The position numbers and the translations under genes are program-made. The notes under the pieces were generated by a model, which did not search any database, was not told the DNA's origin, and was given only the letters and a program-made list of their open reading frames with translations. Below, one piece after another: positions 1 through 6,868 of a stretch of DNA of 11,597 nucleotides (the first letter of the stretch is position 1; every line of letters starts with the position of its first letter). Origin of the DNA: SAR324 cluster bacterium. Lineage in GTDB: Bacteria; SAR324; XYD2-FULL-50-16. The DNA lies in contig NVSR01000131.1 in assembly GCA_002401295.1 (NCBI GenBank), positions 1 to 11,597 on the forward strand. The letters run 5' to 3'.

Positions 1-1583
1 TTCGTTGAAGAGTCATGTCGCTGATCTGCGCTCTCTGGACCTTGCAGTTCGCTGAGGATTTCTGTTGCCAGTTGTTTTCCCAATTCAACTCCCCATTGAT
101 CAAAGGAAAAAATATTCCAAAGGATTCCCTGAACAAAGACTTTATGTTCGTAAAGAGCAATGAGACTCCCTAAAATTTCCGGCGTCAACTGTTCAGCCAA
201 AATACAGGTTGAGGGTCGATTGCCGAGAAAACTCTTGAAAGGCAACAGCGCATCCTTCACGCCTTCAGCTTGCAACTCTTGCACACTCTTACCAAAGGCC
301 AAGGCTTTTTGTTGGGCAAAAAAGTTCGCCATTAACTTGGGATGATGATCACCCATTTCATGTAGAGGACGAGCAAAGCCGATAAAATCACAGGGAATCA
401 ACTTTTTCCCCTGGTGGATGAGTTGGTAAAATGCATGCTGCCCAGTGGTTCCGACTTCTCCCCAAATAATGGGGCCCGTCTGATAGCTCACTAATTCCCC
501 ATCACGATCGACTCCTTTTCCGTTGCTCTCCATATCCAGCTGTTGCAGGTATGCCGGAAAATGATGGAGGGACTGGGAATAAGGGAATACGGCATGGGTT
601 TCCGTGCCCCAAAAATTATTATACCAGATACCGATCAGGCCTAAAATAACGGGTAGATTTTTCTCCAGGGGACTCGTCTGAAAATGTTGATCCATCTCAT
701 GGAAACCAGCCCGCAAGCGGTGAAAATTTTTGATCCCCAAGGATATCATGAGTGGAAGACCAATGGCTGAAGTCACTGAATAGCGTCCACCAACCCAGTC
801 CCAAAAAGGAAACATATTTTCCGACAGAATGCCGAATTCCCGAACCTTCTCAAGATTAGTAGAAACCGCCACAAAGTGCTGTTTGACGGCCTCTGGTGAG
901 TTTAAATGCTCCAAAAGCCAATCTTTGGCAGTCTGAGCATTTGTCATGGTTTCTTGAGTTGTAAAGCTTTTAGACGCGATAATAAACAATGTTTCCTCGG
1001 GTTTCAAATCCCGCACTTGCTCAAAAAAATGACTGCCATCCAGATTAGAAACAAAGCGCAGAGTGATCTCACGATTGGAATAGGATTTAAGCCCCTCGTA
1101 GACCATTACCGGCCCCAAGTCGGAACCACCAATCCCAATATTCACGATATTCCGAATCCGCTTTCCCGTATATCCTCGCCATTGCCCCTGAGTCAGCTGC
1201 TCACAAAAATGCTCCATTTGTGCCAAAACCTGCTTGACTTGCGGCATAACGTTTTTGCCTTCAAAATCAACTGGGTCATCAGAGCAGTTGCGTAAGGCTG
1301 TGTGTAAAACAGCTCTATTTTCAGTTTGATTAATTTTCTCCCCCGCAAACATCCTCTTCATCTCTTTGGGTAACTCAACTGCTCTAGCTAAATTCAGCAA
1401 TAAGGATAGTGTTTGAGACGTCAAAAGATTTTTAGAGAAATCAATGTAAAGCCCTGCCGCTTCCAATGAGAATTTTTGAGCTCTCTGTGGGTCTGCAGCA
1501 AACAAATCCTTTAAATGTGTCTGTTTGAAGCTATGATGGTGCCGTACTAAGGATTTCCACTCCTGTAAATCAATTATCCGCAT
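1..1583 (-). CDS. pgi: Glucose-6-phosphate isomerase, 3' end cut by window edge
   Basis: Interconverts glucose-6-phosphate and fructose-6-phosphate in the cytoplasm, a central step of glycolysis and gluconeogenesis. Translation from the ATG at 1583-1581 gives 527 residues that run off the left edge just after RHDSST, a stretch that in E. coli Pgi lies roughly a dozen residues from the C-terminus, so almost the whole enzyme is present. Both family signatures are visible: WDWVGGRYSVTSAIG near residues 261-275 and IFSFDQWGVELGK near 491-503. The sugar-phosphate loop SKSFTTQETMTNA (about 204-216), the catalytic Glu in IIWGEVGTTGQHAF (E376), the active-site His region DHHPK (412-416) and the Lys of the second signature (K503) are all intact. 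I see no clear Shine-Dalgarno before the start; the N-terminus MRIIDLQEWK aligns well with the family, so the start is likely right. It is divergent from the CvpA-like gene. Identity is certain from the motifs. Confidence 0.98.
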   Translation of the reverse strand, partial: MRIIDLQEWKSLVRHHHSFKQTHLKDLFAADPQRAQKFSLEAAGLYIDFSKNLLTSQTLSLLLNLARAVELPKEMKRMFAGEKINQTENRAVLHTALRNCSDDPVDFEGKNVMPQVKQVLAQMEHFCEQLTQGQWRGYTGKRIRNIVNIGIGGSDLGPVMVYEGLKSYSNREITLRFVSNLDGSHFFEQVRDLKPEETLFIIASKSFTTQETMTNAQTAKDWLLEHLNSPEAVKQHFVAVSTNLEKVREFGILSENMFPFWDWVGGRYSVTSAIGLPLMISLGIKNFHRLRAGFHEMDQHFQTSPLEKNLPVILGLIGIWYNNFWGTETHAVFPYSQSLHHFPAYLQQLDMESNGKGVDRDGELVSYQTGPIIWGEVGTTGQHAFYQLIHQGKKLIPCDFIGFARPLHEMGDHHPKLMANFFAQQKALAFGKSVQELQAEGVKDALLPFKSFLGNRPSTCILAEQLTPEILGSLIALYEHKVFVQGILWNIFSFDQWGVELGKQLATEILSELQGPESADQRHDSST

Positions 1584-1843
1584 GGGTGGGGGCTGAAGCT
1601 CTGAGTTGGAGTATTTTTAAAGTAACTAAAGAAACATTCAAGAAGTTTTATCAGAAAATTCATAAGCAGTCCAAGTGATTCAAAAAAAATTCAACTTACC
1701 AGCTGGGAGAAACCGGATTTGCTGTGTTTAGATTTTCCTTCTTTTAGGAAAAAGATTTGATTTTTTTCAGTTCATAGCTTATTTAGCGGGAGAGTTTTCT
1801 CCTTGAAGACAGCTACCGTTTTGTCCTTTAGCTCGAAATAGTA
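1584..1843. other. Divergent intergenic region between pgi and the CvpA-like gene
   Basis: This 260 bp AT-rich stretch must hold the promoters for pgi (leftward) and the envelope cluster (rightward). On the plus strand a weak sigma-70-like pair can be drawn: TTGATT at 1757-1762 and TATTTA at 1780-1785 with a 17 nt spacer, but the -10 matches only half the consensus. On the minus strand no pair stands out. A short perfect inverted repeat, TTTTCCT (1733-1739) and AGGAAAA (1746-1752), lies in the middle and has no obvious role. No ORF or RNA gene is seen. Confidence 0.5.
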
Positions 1844-2308
1844 ATGAATTTTTTTGATTTGTTTTTTTCCATACTGTTGACTGTTTTTATCCTGCAAGGC
1901 CTTGTATTAGGTACCTTGAGGGTTTTACTGACCACCTTTGGCATCTTGTCGGGCTTTCTGCTTGCAGAGTACGGCTATGAACAATATTATGACCTGAGCC
2001 TTCAGTATTTAAACGGTGTAGAGCAAGCTAAAATCGTCACCTATCTGGTACTTTTTGGTTTTGGGGCTTTGCTGGGCAAATTATTCGCCATGATAGTAAA
2101 AACACTGCGCCCTCCTATTCCCCCCTCCCCCTTCAGCCGCGTGATTGCTCTTTTCCTCGGCTTATTAAAAGGGGGATGTATCTGTTTGTTAATATTTTTT
2201 ATTGTCAAAGGCTACATTCCTTCTTTTGTAGATGATCTGGATGCCTCCTTTTTTACTCCTTGGTTTCAAACAATAAGAGAGCTGATAAGTGGTACTAAAT
2301 TTGCTTAA
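1844..2308 (+). CDS. CvpA-family inner-membrane protein
   Basis: A 154-residue polytopic membrane protein of the CvpA (colicin V production) family. The family is broad; E. coli CvpA is needed for colicin V production and affects envelope stress tolerance, but the molecular function is unsettled. Four hydrophobic segments are visible, about residues 3-22, 27-43, 63-85 and 103-123. The first two are joined by a GLVLGTLR turn, which matches the family's RGFxRG-like loop, and the fourth begins SRVIALFLGLLKGG, matching the family's conserved LLGxxLGLLKG pattern. The short polar tail (124-154) ends at FA. Length is typical (about 160-180 in most members). The ATG at 1844 lacks a clear Shine-Dalgarno. 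The lipoprotein gene follows after only 43-58 bp on the same strand, so co-transcription is likely. Confidence is good for the family and low for any specific role. Confidence 0.8.
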   Translation: MNFFDLFFSILLTVFILQGLVLGTLRVLLTTFGILSGFLLAEYGYEQYYDLSLQYLNGVEQAKIVTYLVLFGFGALLGKLFAMIVKTLRPPIPPSPFSRVIALFLGLLKGGCICLLIFFIVKGYIPSFVDDLDASFFTPWFQTIRELISGTKFA

Positions 2309-2366
2309 CCTCATTATTAGCAACTTTCAAGATACCAAGTCTTAATCTCTCGTGCCCCCAGGATTC

Positions 2367-3584
2367 ATGGCACTCATCCGCCTTTTGATAGCAGGTAGAG
2401 CTCATTCCTGCTTGTTGATACTATTTATTCTGTTCGCACTTAGTGGGTGCCAATTCAACTCTTTTCGCAACTTGCTTCCTTTCAGTTCTGAAAAAGAGAG
2501 CGAGATGGCAGCGGCTAAGTTTCAAAAGATCTATATCCAGAATTTTAGTGGACAGCGTTTCCAAGTAGTCCGTGATATTTTTCTGGACACCGTTGAGGAA
2601 CAGGGACAATTCACTGTGACTGAGATTTTACCGAATCGCTTCGAAAAGCTAGTTGTCCTTCGTGTTCACGTCACAGATTATTCGATTTGGGAAAATGAAG
2701 AACTCGTAGCCACTGCGGAAGAAGGGGTCCTGAGCGAGGAAAAGTCTGCGGAAATCCTCATGAGGCGGAATGTTTTGATCGGTGCCAGGATTGCTCTTTT
2801 TGAAGCGAGTACGGGCAAAGCACTCTTTCGTCAGAATATTTCACAACCTTTCCAGCAGATCTATATTGGAACACAAGCGATTCAGCAAAGGCCGACTAAG
2901 CAGCAAGAAGTTCAAAGGATTATCCGATTGCTATCATCCAAAATTTTAGAGTCCATCTCGAAGGGAGAAAGACAAATCCCCCTGGAGTTAGAACGGGGCA
3001 AAGGTACTGGTTGGATTGCCACCTATATCTACGATGAGGGAAATCAGCGACTTTTAAAAGGGGTGAATTTAGCCAAAACCGGGGATTATGAGCAAGCAAT
3101 TCTCATTTGGAGGCTGATCCTTTTTGGTCCTGAGCAGGGAGAAGAGGAAGAAAACTATTTACGAACTCGGGCGAGTGCCTTTTATAATTTGGGAGAAGTC
3201 TATGATCGCAAGGGAGACTGGTGGTATGCGGCCAAGATGTTTTCCAAAGCCAACCGCTTACAGCAGAAACTCAAGTACGCCCAATCTTGGGGGGATAGCA
3301 TGCACCAATATTTGGCATTGGAGGAAGAAAAAGCTATCCTGGAACAAAGGAAAGGGGAAAAACGCCTGCGTAGGATTAACGAACGGGAGCTCTTGCGATA
3401 TACACAACCCTCCACCATCGACAATCTGGAAAACAATGAAGATTTTCTCTTAAAGCCACGTGATCTCTGGCCCTTGGAACAACGTCTGAAAGAAAGACAA
3501 AGGGAGGAAGAAGATCAACTGCGTGAAGAACAACCAAAAGGATTGCAACCCACGGAACTGGAACCCCTGGAACCCAAGAGCTAA
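2367..3584 (+). CDS. TPR-containing outer-membrane or periplasmic lipoprotein, function unknown
   Basis: A lipoprotein of about 405 residues from the ATG at 2367. A GTG at 2352 would add MPPGF; I prefer the ATG because an AGGA lies just upstream and the signal peptide then has the usual length. The N-terminus is a basic start, a long hydrophobic stretch and the lipobox LSGC, with the lipidated Cys at residue 28. The next ~170 residues (beginning KIYIQNFSGQRFQVVRDIF) look like an alternating alpha/beta domain reminiscent of CsgG, TolB-N or LpoB-type envelope proteins; this is a resemblance, not an identification. Two TPR-like helices pairs follow: one around GVNLAKTGDYEQAILIW (about 232-250) and one around AFYNLGEVYDRKGDWWYAAKMF (about 271-293). 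The last ~90 residues are very rich in Glu, Lys and Arg and probably coiled-coil. It sits between the CvpA-like and FlgT-like genes. The arrangement recalls DUF6340-type lipoproteins, but I cannot assign a function. Confidence 0.8.
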   Translation: MALIRLLIAGRAHSCLLILFILFALSGCQFNSFRNLLPFSSEKESEMAAAKFQKIYIQNFSGQRFQVVRDIFLDTVEEQGQFTVTEILPNRFEKLVVLRVHVTDYSIWENEELVATAEEGVLSEEKSAEILMRRNVLIGARIALFEASTGKALFRQNISQPFQQIYIGTQAIQQRPTKQQEVQRIIRLLSSKILESISKGERQIPLELERGKGTGWIATYIYDEGNQRLLKGVNLAKTGDYEQAILIWRLILFGPEQGEEEENYLRTRASAFYNLGEVYDRKGDWWYAAKMFSKANRLQQKLKYAQSWGDSMHQYLALEEEKAILEQRKGEKRLRRINERELLRYTQPSTIDNLENNEDFLLKPRDLWPLEQRLKERQREEEDQLREEQPKGLQPTELEPLEPKS

Positions 3585-3698
3585 ATAATTGCCTATACTT
3601 TTTCTTAAAAATTGATAAAAATCAGGCATTCTAGATACCAAGAAGGCAGGCTCAAACAGCCTGAAATTAAATACTCCTTTCAAAGGCGGAATATTTTG

Positions 3699-4856
3699 AT
3701 GAAAAAAAACTTGAGGACTTCAGGATTAATCATTTTGCTCATCCTGTGTTTTGCTTCCGTTGCTTTGGCGGGTACCATAGGAAAAGGAAGAGCCACCATC
3801 TTTAATAATAATGAAGGATCGGCAAAAAGCCAGGCCACTCGTAATGCCTTACGCAATGCCGTGGAAAAAGGAGTCGGACTACTTTTGAACTCACAAACTG
3901 TGGTTAAAAACTGGGCAGTTTTGCGGGATGAGGTCTATTCCAGTGCTCAGGGCTTTGTTAAAAACTATAAAGTACTTCGTGATGAACGACAAGGTGATGT
4001 CTGGTTCGTTGAAGTGGACGCAGAAGTAGCGACAGTCAGTATTGAAAACAAGTTACAAGAACTTCGTATCTTACATCAAAAGATGGGAAACAAGCGGTTG
4101 ATGGTAATTTATCACCCCTTGCACCCGAATGCTCTGGAAGAAACACATTCCTCTGTACTCTCTACTTTTACAGCAATTCAGACAGAGTTTAACCAGGCCG
4201 GTTTTCGTATCTTCGACCAGCAGTCCCTCGATAATGTTTATCGCAAACTCAAACAACGAGGCATGGCTCAATCCTCAGTGGCAGACTGGATGAAGATCGC
4301 CAATGAAAACCAAGTGGATATTTTGGTTGAATTTGAGATGCTAGCTTCACGGACTCGTAGGAATTCCCAATATCGTTTCAATGCAGCCAAGGTTAATATT
4401 CGTATGCGGGTGCATAACGTATCAACAGGGCGCTTGATTTCCAACAGACAATCTGAACAAAAGCAGTTTACCAGCGCCCGTGTGGGAAGCTTTGACTGGG
4501 AGAGTGACCTGAGTAAAGCCGGTATTCGCGCAGGGGAGACTGTTACCAAAGATACTATCTCTCAGGTTGTGAACTACTATAAAATGATTGGTGACATCGG
4601 GAATAGTTACTTCATCGTCTTCAAGAATTTTATCGAGGATGAAGAGGATAGCATCTTGGATGCCTTGGAGAACCTTGATGGTTTTCAGTCCCTGTCGGAA
4701 TTAAAAAATACTCCGAATTTATTGGAAATTGAATACTTTTCCAATATGGAAAAAAGTAGACTACGCCGTAAAATCAGGCAAGCCTGTAAGCGCAAGGGAA
4801 TCCGCATCCAGTCGAAGGAAATAGTGGGGAATCGCTTCGTTTTTGTAAAACCTTAA
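3699..4856 (+). CDS. Secreted FlgT-like protein (FlgT N-terminal-like domain)
   Basis: A 385-residue exported protein. The start is the ATG at 3699, preceded by AAAGGCGGA at a good distance; an upstream TTG at 3612 only adds an untypical leader. Residues 1-24 form a Sec signal peptide ending VALA before Gly25. Residues 25-115 match the pattern of the FlgT N-terminal domain: G-x-A near the start, a helix rich in A, R and N (ATRNALRNAVEKGVG), SQTVVKN, then a QGFVKNYKVL segment and WFVEVDAEV strand. A middle domain (about 130-250) resembles the CsgG-like/FlgT middle region, with a strand DILVEFEML. A C-terminal domain (about 300-385) resembles a small alpha/beta module seen in related proteins. 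In Vibrio, FlgT builds the H ring of the flagellar basal body; many relatives outside Vibrio occur away from flagellar genes, as here. No flagellar gene is visible, so flagellar function is not supported. Likely periplasmic, probably partnered with the preceding lipoprotein. Confidence 0.75.
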   Translation: MKKNLRTSGLIILLILCFASVALAGTIGKGRATIFNNNEGSAKSQATRNALRNAVEKGVGLLLNSQTVVKNWAVLRDEVYSSAQGFVKNYKVLRDERQGDVWFVEVDAEVATVSIENKLQELRILHQKMGNKRLMVIYHPLHPNALEETHSSVLSTFTAIQTEFNQAGFRIFDQQSLDNVYRKLKQRGMAQSSVADWMKIANENQVDILVEFEMLASRTRRNSQYRFNAAKVNIRMRVHNVSTGRLISNRQSEQKQFTSARVGSFDWESDLSKAGIRAGETVTKDTISQVVNYYKMIGDIGNSYFIVFKNFIEDEEDSILDALENLDGFQSLSELKNTPNLLEIEYFSNMEKSRLRRKIRQACKRKGIRIQSKEIVGNRFVFVKP

Positions 4857-4869
4857 CTTGAGGTAAAGG

Positions 4870-5667
4870 TTAAATTAGTTTATTCGGTGACAGTCCCTTA
4901 GCTTTTGGTGGAGCGACAGGGGTTTGCATCTGCTCCAGGATTTTCTTACGTAAAACTTGGATCGTTTCCCGATTTTCCCGCCTCTTGGTCAAGAGGCGGT
5001 TCCGTAATTGTTCCCTTTGCTGCGAACTACCTTGCTGAGCCAGAGTCTGCAGCTCCTGCCTAATCTCTTCTTCCTTTTTCTTTACTTCAATGAGTAGCTG
5101 GTAAATATTTTTTTGCTGAGTCGCTTCTTTTTTCTGCTGTTTTAGCAAGTCCATTAAAATTTTAATGCGCTGCCGAACCAGAATGTAATTGAGTTGTTGG
5201 TCTGTCGGATTTTCAGTTTTTTTACTGGAAAAACGTTCCTCTCTTTGCTGCCTATCCAGGAGATCCTTATAATAAACCAAGCTTTCTCGCAAAAGTGGTA
5301 AAGACTTTTGTAGTTCCTTTTCCTTTTCTGCCTGCCGGTAAAGGTTATTCCCTAGGTTAAACAGAGAATTCTCCGCCAACTTCTGATCTAAATCCTTACT
5401 ATTTAATACTTCTTGTAGTAGGTTTTGAGCATCTTGGTATTTCTTTTGATGATGGTAAAGGTTCGCCAAGTTATATTTTAGCAAAGAAGATTCAGGCTTT
5501 TCTTCGACGGCTTGTTCCAACTGGGTCACCCAAGCCTCCTGGTTTACACCTTGGGAGTTCATTGCATCCAGGGCTCGTCTATCCTTACCACCTACCCAAA
5601 TAGAGAAAGCGATAGCAAACACAGAGAGAATTCCAAAAATCCAAAGTAGATTTCGTTGCTGTAACAT
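4870..5667 (-). CDS. Membrane-anchored TPR/coiled-coil protein, BatC-like pattern
   Basis: A 265-residue protein from the ATG at 5667-5665. An in-frame ATG at 5721 would add 18 residues, MKLCPINCQLITTNCQPK, but most of these are encoded by a heptanucleotide repeat tract and look like read-through of non-coding repeat, so I choose the internal start; neither has a clear Shine-Dalgarno. One transmembrane segment (about residues 7-26) anchors the protein, with the rest probably periplasmic. TPR-like units follow at about 62-90 (LLKYNLANLYHHQKKYQDAQNLL in two pieces) and 99-135 (NSLFNLGNNLYRQAE then LRESLVYYKDLL). A segment DQQLNYILVRQRIKILMDLL (156-175) resembles the TPR-derived region of BatC-type proteins of the aerotolerance (Bat) operon, but no vWA or MoxR gene is nearby, so this stays a hint. 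Residues 178-245 are Gln, Glu, Lys and Arg-rich coiled coil. It is convergent with the FlgT-like gene, 13 bp away. Function unknown. Confidence 0.75.
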   Translation of the reverse strand: MLQQRNLLWIFGILSVFAIAFSIWVGGKDRRALDAMNSQGVNQEAWVTQLEQAVEEKPESSLLKYNLANLYHHQKKYQDAQNLLQEVLNSKDLDQKLAENSLFNLGNNLYRQAEKEKELQKSLPLLRESLVYYKDLLDRQQREERFSSKKTENPTDQQLNYILVRQRIKILMDLLKQQKKEATQQKNIYQLLIEVKKKEEEIRQELQTLAQQGSSQQREQLRNRLLTKRRENRETIQVLRKKILEQMQTPVAPPKAKGLSPNKLI

Positions 5668-5669
5668 TT

Positions 5670-5704
5670 TCGGTTGACAGTTGGTGGTTATCAGTTGGCA
5701 GTTG
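5670..5704 (-). repeat. Degenerate heptanucleotide tandem repeat, tract A (5 units)
   Basis: Read on the minus strand from 5704 to 5670 there are five uninterrupted 7 bp units: CAACTGC, CAACTGA, TAACCAC, CAACTGT, CAACCGA, consensus CAACTGN. It directly abuts the chosen ATG of the TPR gene, leaving only two bases between. The units are diverged, so active slippage is unlikely. The style resembles the heptanucleotide STRR repeats described in cyanobacteria, although those are different sequences in a different phylum. Confidence 0.8.
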
Positions 5705-5885
5705 ATGGGACATAACTTCATTCAACCCAAGATAAGGCGCCCCTGCATACCCGCCTTAAAAGCCGATGTTTATTGTTTTGAGGTGGGTATATAGGCTACC
5801 CTCTTATTTGGTTTGGCTTCACTTAGCCGAAGTTATGGCCAACCTCAAAAATTCCTTCAGGTCTCCTAATTCATTGAAAAACCGT

Positions 5886-5927
5886 GAACTGTCAACCGAT
5901 AACTGCCAGCCACCAATCGCCAACAGA
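5886..5927 (+). repeat. Degenerate heptanucleotide tandem repeat, tract B (6 units)
   Basis: On the plus strand six 7 bp units run without gaps: GAACTGT, CAACCGA, TAACTGC, CAGCCAC, CAATCGC, CAACAGA. They share the CAACTGN consensus of tract A but point the opposite way. The 13-mer AACTGTCAACCGA is identical in both tracts (5887-5899 here; on the minus strand at 5682-5670), so the two form a perfect inverted pair about 200 bp apart. The later units are more diverged than the first three. Confidence 0.75.
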
Positions 5928-5961
5928 TTTCCCCTTCAATTGCGAAAAAGTATCGGCCTTC

Positions 5962-5990
5962 TTGACCGCTCTCTATGGAAACGTTAAGTA
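5962..5990 (+). promoter_or_regulatory. Candidate sigma-70-type promoter for the rnc operon
   Basis: TTGACC at 5962-5967 matches the -35 consensus at five of six positions, followed after exactly 17 nt by TAAGTA at 5985-5990, a poor -10 element. Transcription would begin near 5997 and give a leader of about 128 nt before rnc, starting right at the first of two hairpins. The -10 is weak, so this is a candidate only. Confidence 0.35.
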
Positions 5991-5998
5991 AAGATGAT

Positions 5999-6048
5999 CT
6001 GTTCTAAACAGAAACCAGTGCCCAGCGAACCTAGTTAAGAAACTGGTT
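5999..6048 (+). other. Possible structured 5' leader of rnc (two inverted repeats)
   Basis: Two perfect short inverted repeats sit in tandem: CTGTT (5999-6003) with AACAG (6007-6011) around a 3 nt loop, and AACCAGT (6013-6019) with ACTGGTT (6042-6048) around a 22 nt loop. An alternative pairing of GCCC at 6020-6023 with GGGC near 6052-6055 would compete with the second stem. In E. coli the rnc leader forms a stem-loop that RNase III itself cuts to lower its own expression; a similar role here is inference only. Confidence 0.35.
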
Positions 6049-6124
6049 ATGGGGCTCTGTATCTTTCAATTATTATCAGTTCACTGACATCACGGTAATT
6101 CCATGCCGCTGCTGAAAAAATTTC

Positions 6125-6868
6125 ATGACAAAAGGTCAATCCTCCCAAGGTACTATGCAGGTCAACTCTAATTTTAAGGACTTAGAGGAAACCCTAAAGT
6201 ATCAGTTTCAGAACCCACAGTTACTGATTCAAGCCTTGACACACAAGTCCTATGCCCATGAACATCAACGGGAAAACAATGAACGTTTTGAATTTCTAGG
6301 GGATGCGATCTTACAATTTGTCACGAGTGACTATTTAATGAGTCGCTATCCCGAGCATTCCGAAGGCATGCTTTCCAAATTTCGAGCTGTTCTAGTTTCA
6401 GAAAAAGGACTGAGTGTGGTAGCCAAGAAAATTGACTTGGGCCGTTTTCTTCTGATCGGCAAGGGTGAAGAAGTAACGGGAGGCAGGGAAAAAAGCTCAA
6501 TCCTCTCTGACGCTTTGGAGGCTATTTTGGCATCAATTTTTCTTGATAGCAAAGAGACGCATGGAGTCACGAAGATAGCAGAAATTATTCACAAACTCTT
6601 TGATCCGGAAATCAGTAATGCCGAAAAAACTTTCGCCACGATTGATTACAAAACGGACCTGCAAGAGTTTGTACAAAAGAATAAATTAGGTGAATTGAAA
6701 TATAAAATCATAGAAGAACTAGGACCCGATCATGATAAGGAATTTGTCACGGCCTTAACGATTAATGATCAGGTTTTCGGAGTCGGCCGTGGTAAAAGTA
6801 AAAAAATATCCGAGCAGAATGCCGCTATTGCTTCTTTCAAGCAGTTAAAAAAGGAAAATGAAAATTAG
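6125..6868 (+). CDS. rnc: Ribonuclease III
   Basis: Cleaves double-stranded RNA, maturing rRNA precursors and some mRNAs; acts as a homodimer in the cytoplasm with Mg2+. The 247-residue protein has the standard two domains. The catalytic domain (about 17-165) shows the signature ERFEFLGDAIL with E53, E56 and D60, then E80, and the second metal-binding motif SDALEAILASIFLD with D129 and E132; with an offset of 15 all match E. coli E38, E41, D45, E65, D114 and E117. The usual Gly-Ala after the second motif is Ala-Ser here, a mild deviation. The double-stranded RNA-binding domain follows (about 174-243), with DYKTDLQEFVQ and the conserved KKISEQNAAIASF helix. The start at 6125 has no clear ribosome site; an in-frame ATG at 6155 with CAAGG four bases upstream is a reasonable alternative and would still keep the whole domain. 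First gene of a four-gene block. Confidence 0.97.
   Translation: MTKGQSSQGTMQVNSNFKDLEETLKYQFQNPQLLIQALTHKSYAHEHQRENNERFEFLGDAILQFVTSDYLMSRYPEHSEGMLSKFRAVLVSEKGLSVVAKKIDLGRFLLIGKGEEVTGGREKSSILSDALEAILASIFLDSKETHGVTKIAEIIHKLFDPEISNAEKTFATIDYKTDLQEFVQKNKLGELKYKIIEELGPDHDKEFVTALTINDQVFGVGRGKSKKISEQNAAIASFKQLKKENEN

Larger units (their letters stand above)
5668..6124. other. Gene-free divergent region with repeats and candidate rnc leader
   Basis: This 457 bp stretch separates the leftward TPR gene from rightward rnc. It holds two heptanucleotide tracts in opposite orientation (5670-5704 and 5886-5927). Between them is a possible stem-loop, ATACCCGCC at 5747-5755 with GGTGGGTAT at 5782-5790, nine pairs including one G-T. 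A candidate promoter and two leader hairpins precede rnc (listed separately). A 73-codon open frame at 5766-5987 runs straight through the second repeat tract and shows no domain or ribosome site, so I do not call a gene. Confidence 0.6.

Noticed and set aside
906..1295. 129-codon open frame antisense to pgi, and a shorter one at 160-345
   Set aside because: Both are shadows of the certain pgi reading frame with no ribosome site or domain.
1733..1752. TTTTCCT/AGGAAAA inverted repeat upstream of the CvpA-like gene
   Set aside because: Short, AT-rich and in an AT-rich tract; likely chance and no terminator-like context.
3594..3599. TATACT, a good -10-like hexamer before the FlgT-like gene
   Set aside because: No acceptable -35 at 16-18 nt; single hexamers of this kind arise often in AT-rich spacers, so an internal promoter is not supported.
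3612..3698. TTG-initiated 29-residue extension of the FlgT-like protein
   Set aside because: The ATG at 3699 has a good ribosome site and begins a classic signal peptide, which the extension would bury.
4853..4873. Imperfect inverted repeat between the convergent FlgT-like and TPR genes (TTAAC with GTTAA and two more pairs), possible terminator
   Set aside because: Only about seven AT-rich pairs with a wobble and no T-run on either strand; too weak to call.
5766..5987. 73-codon open frame on the plus strand
   Set aside because: It runs through a degenerate heptad repeat tract, lacks a ribosome site and any recognisable domain; probably random.
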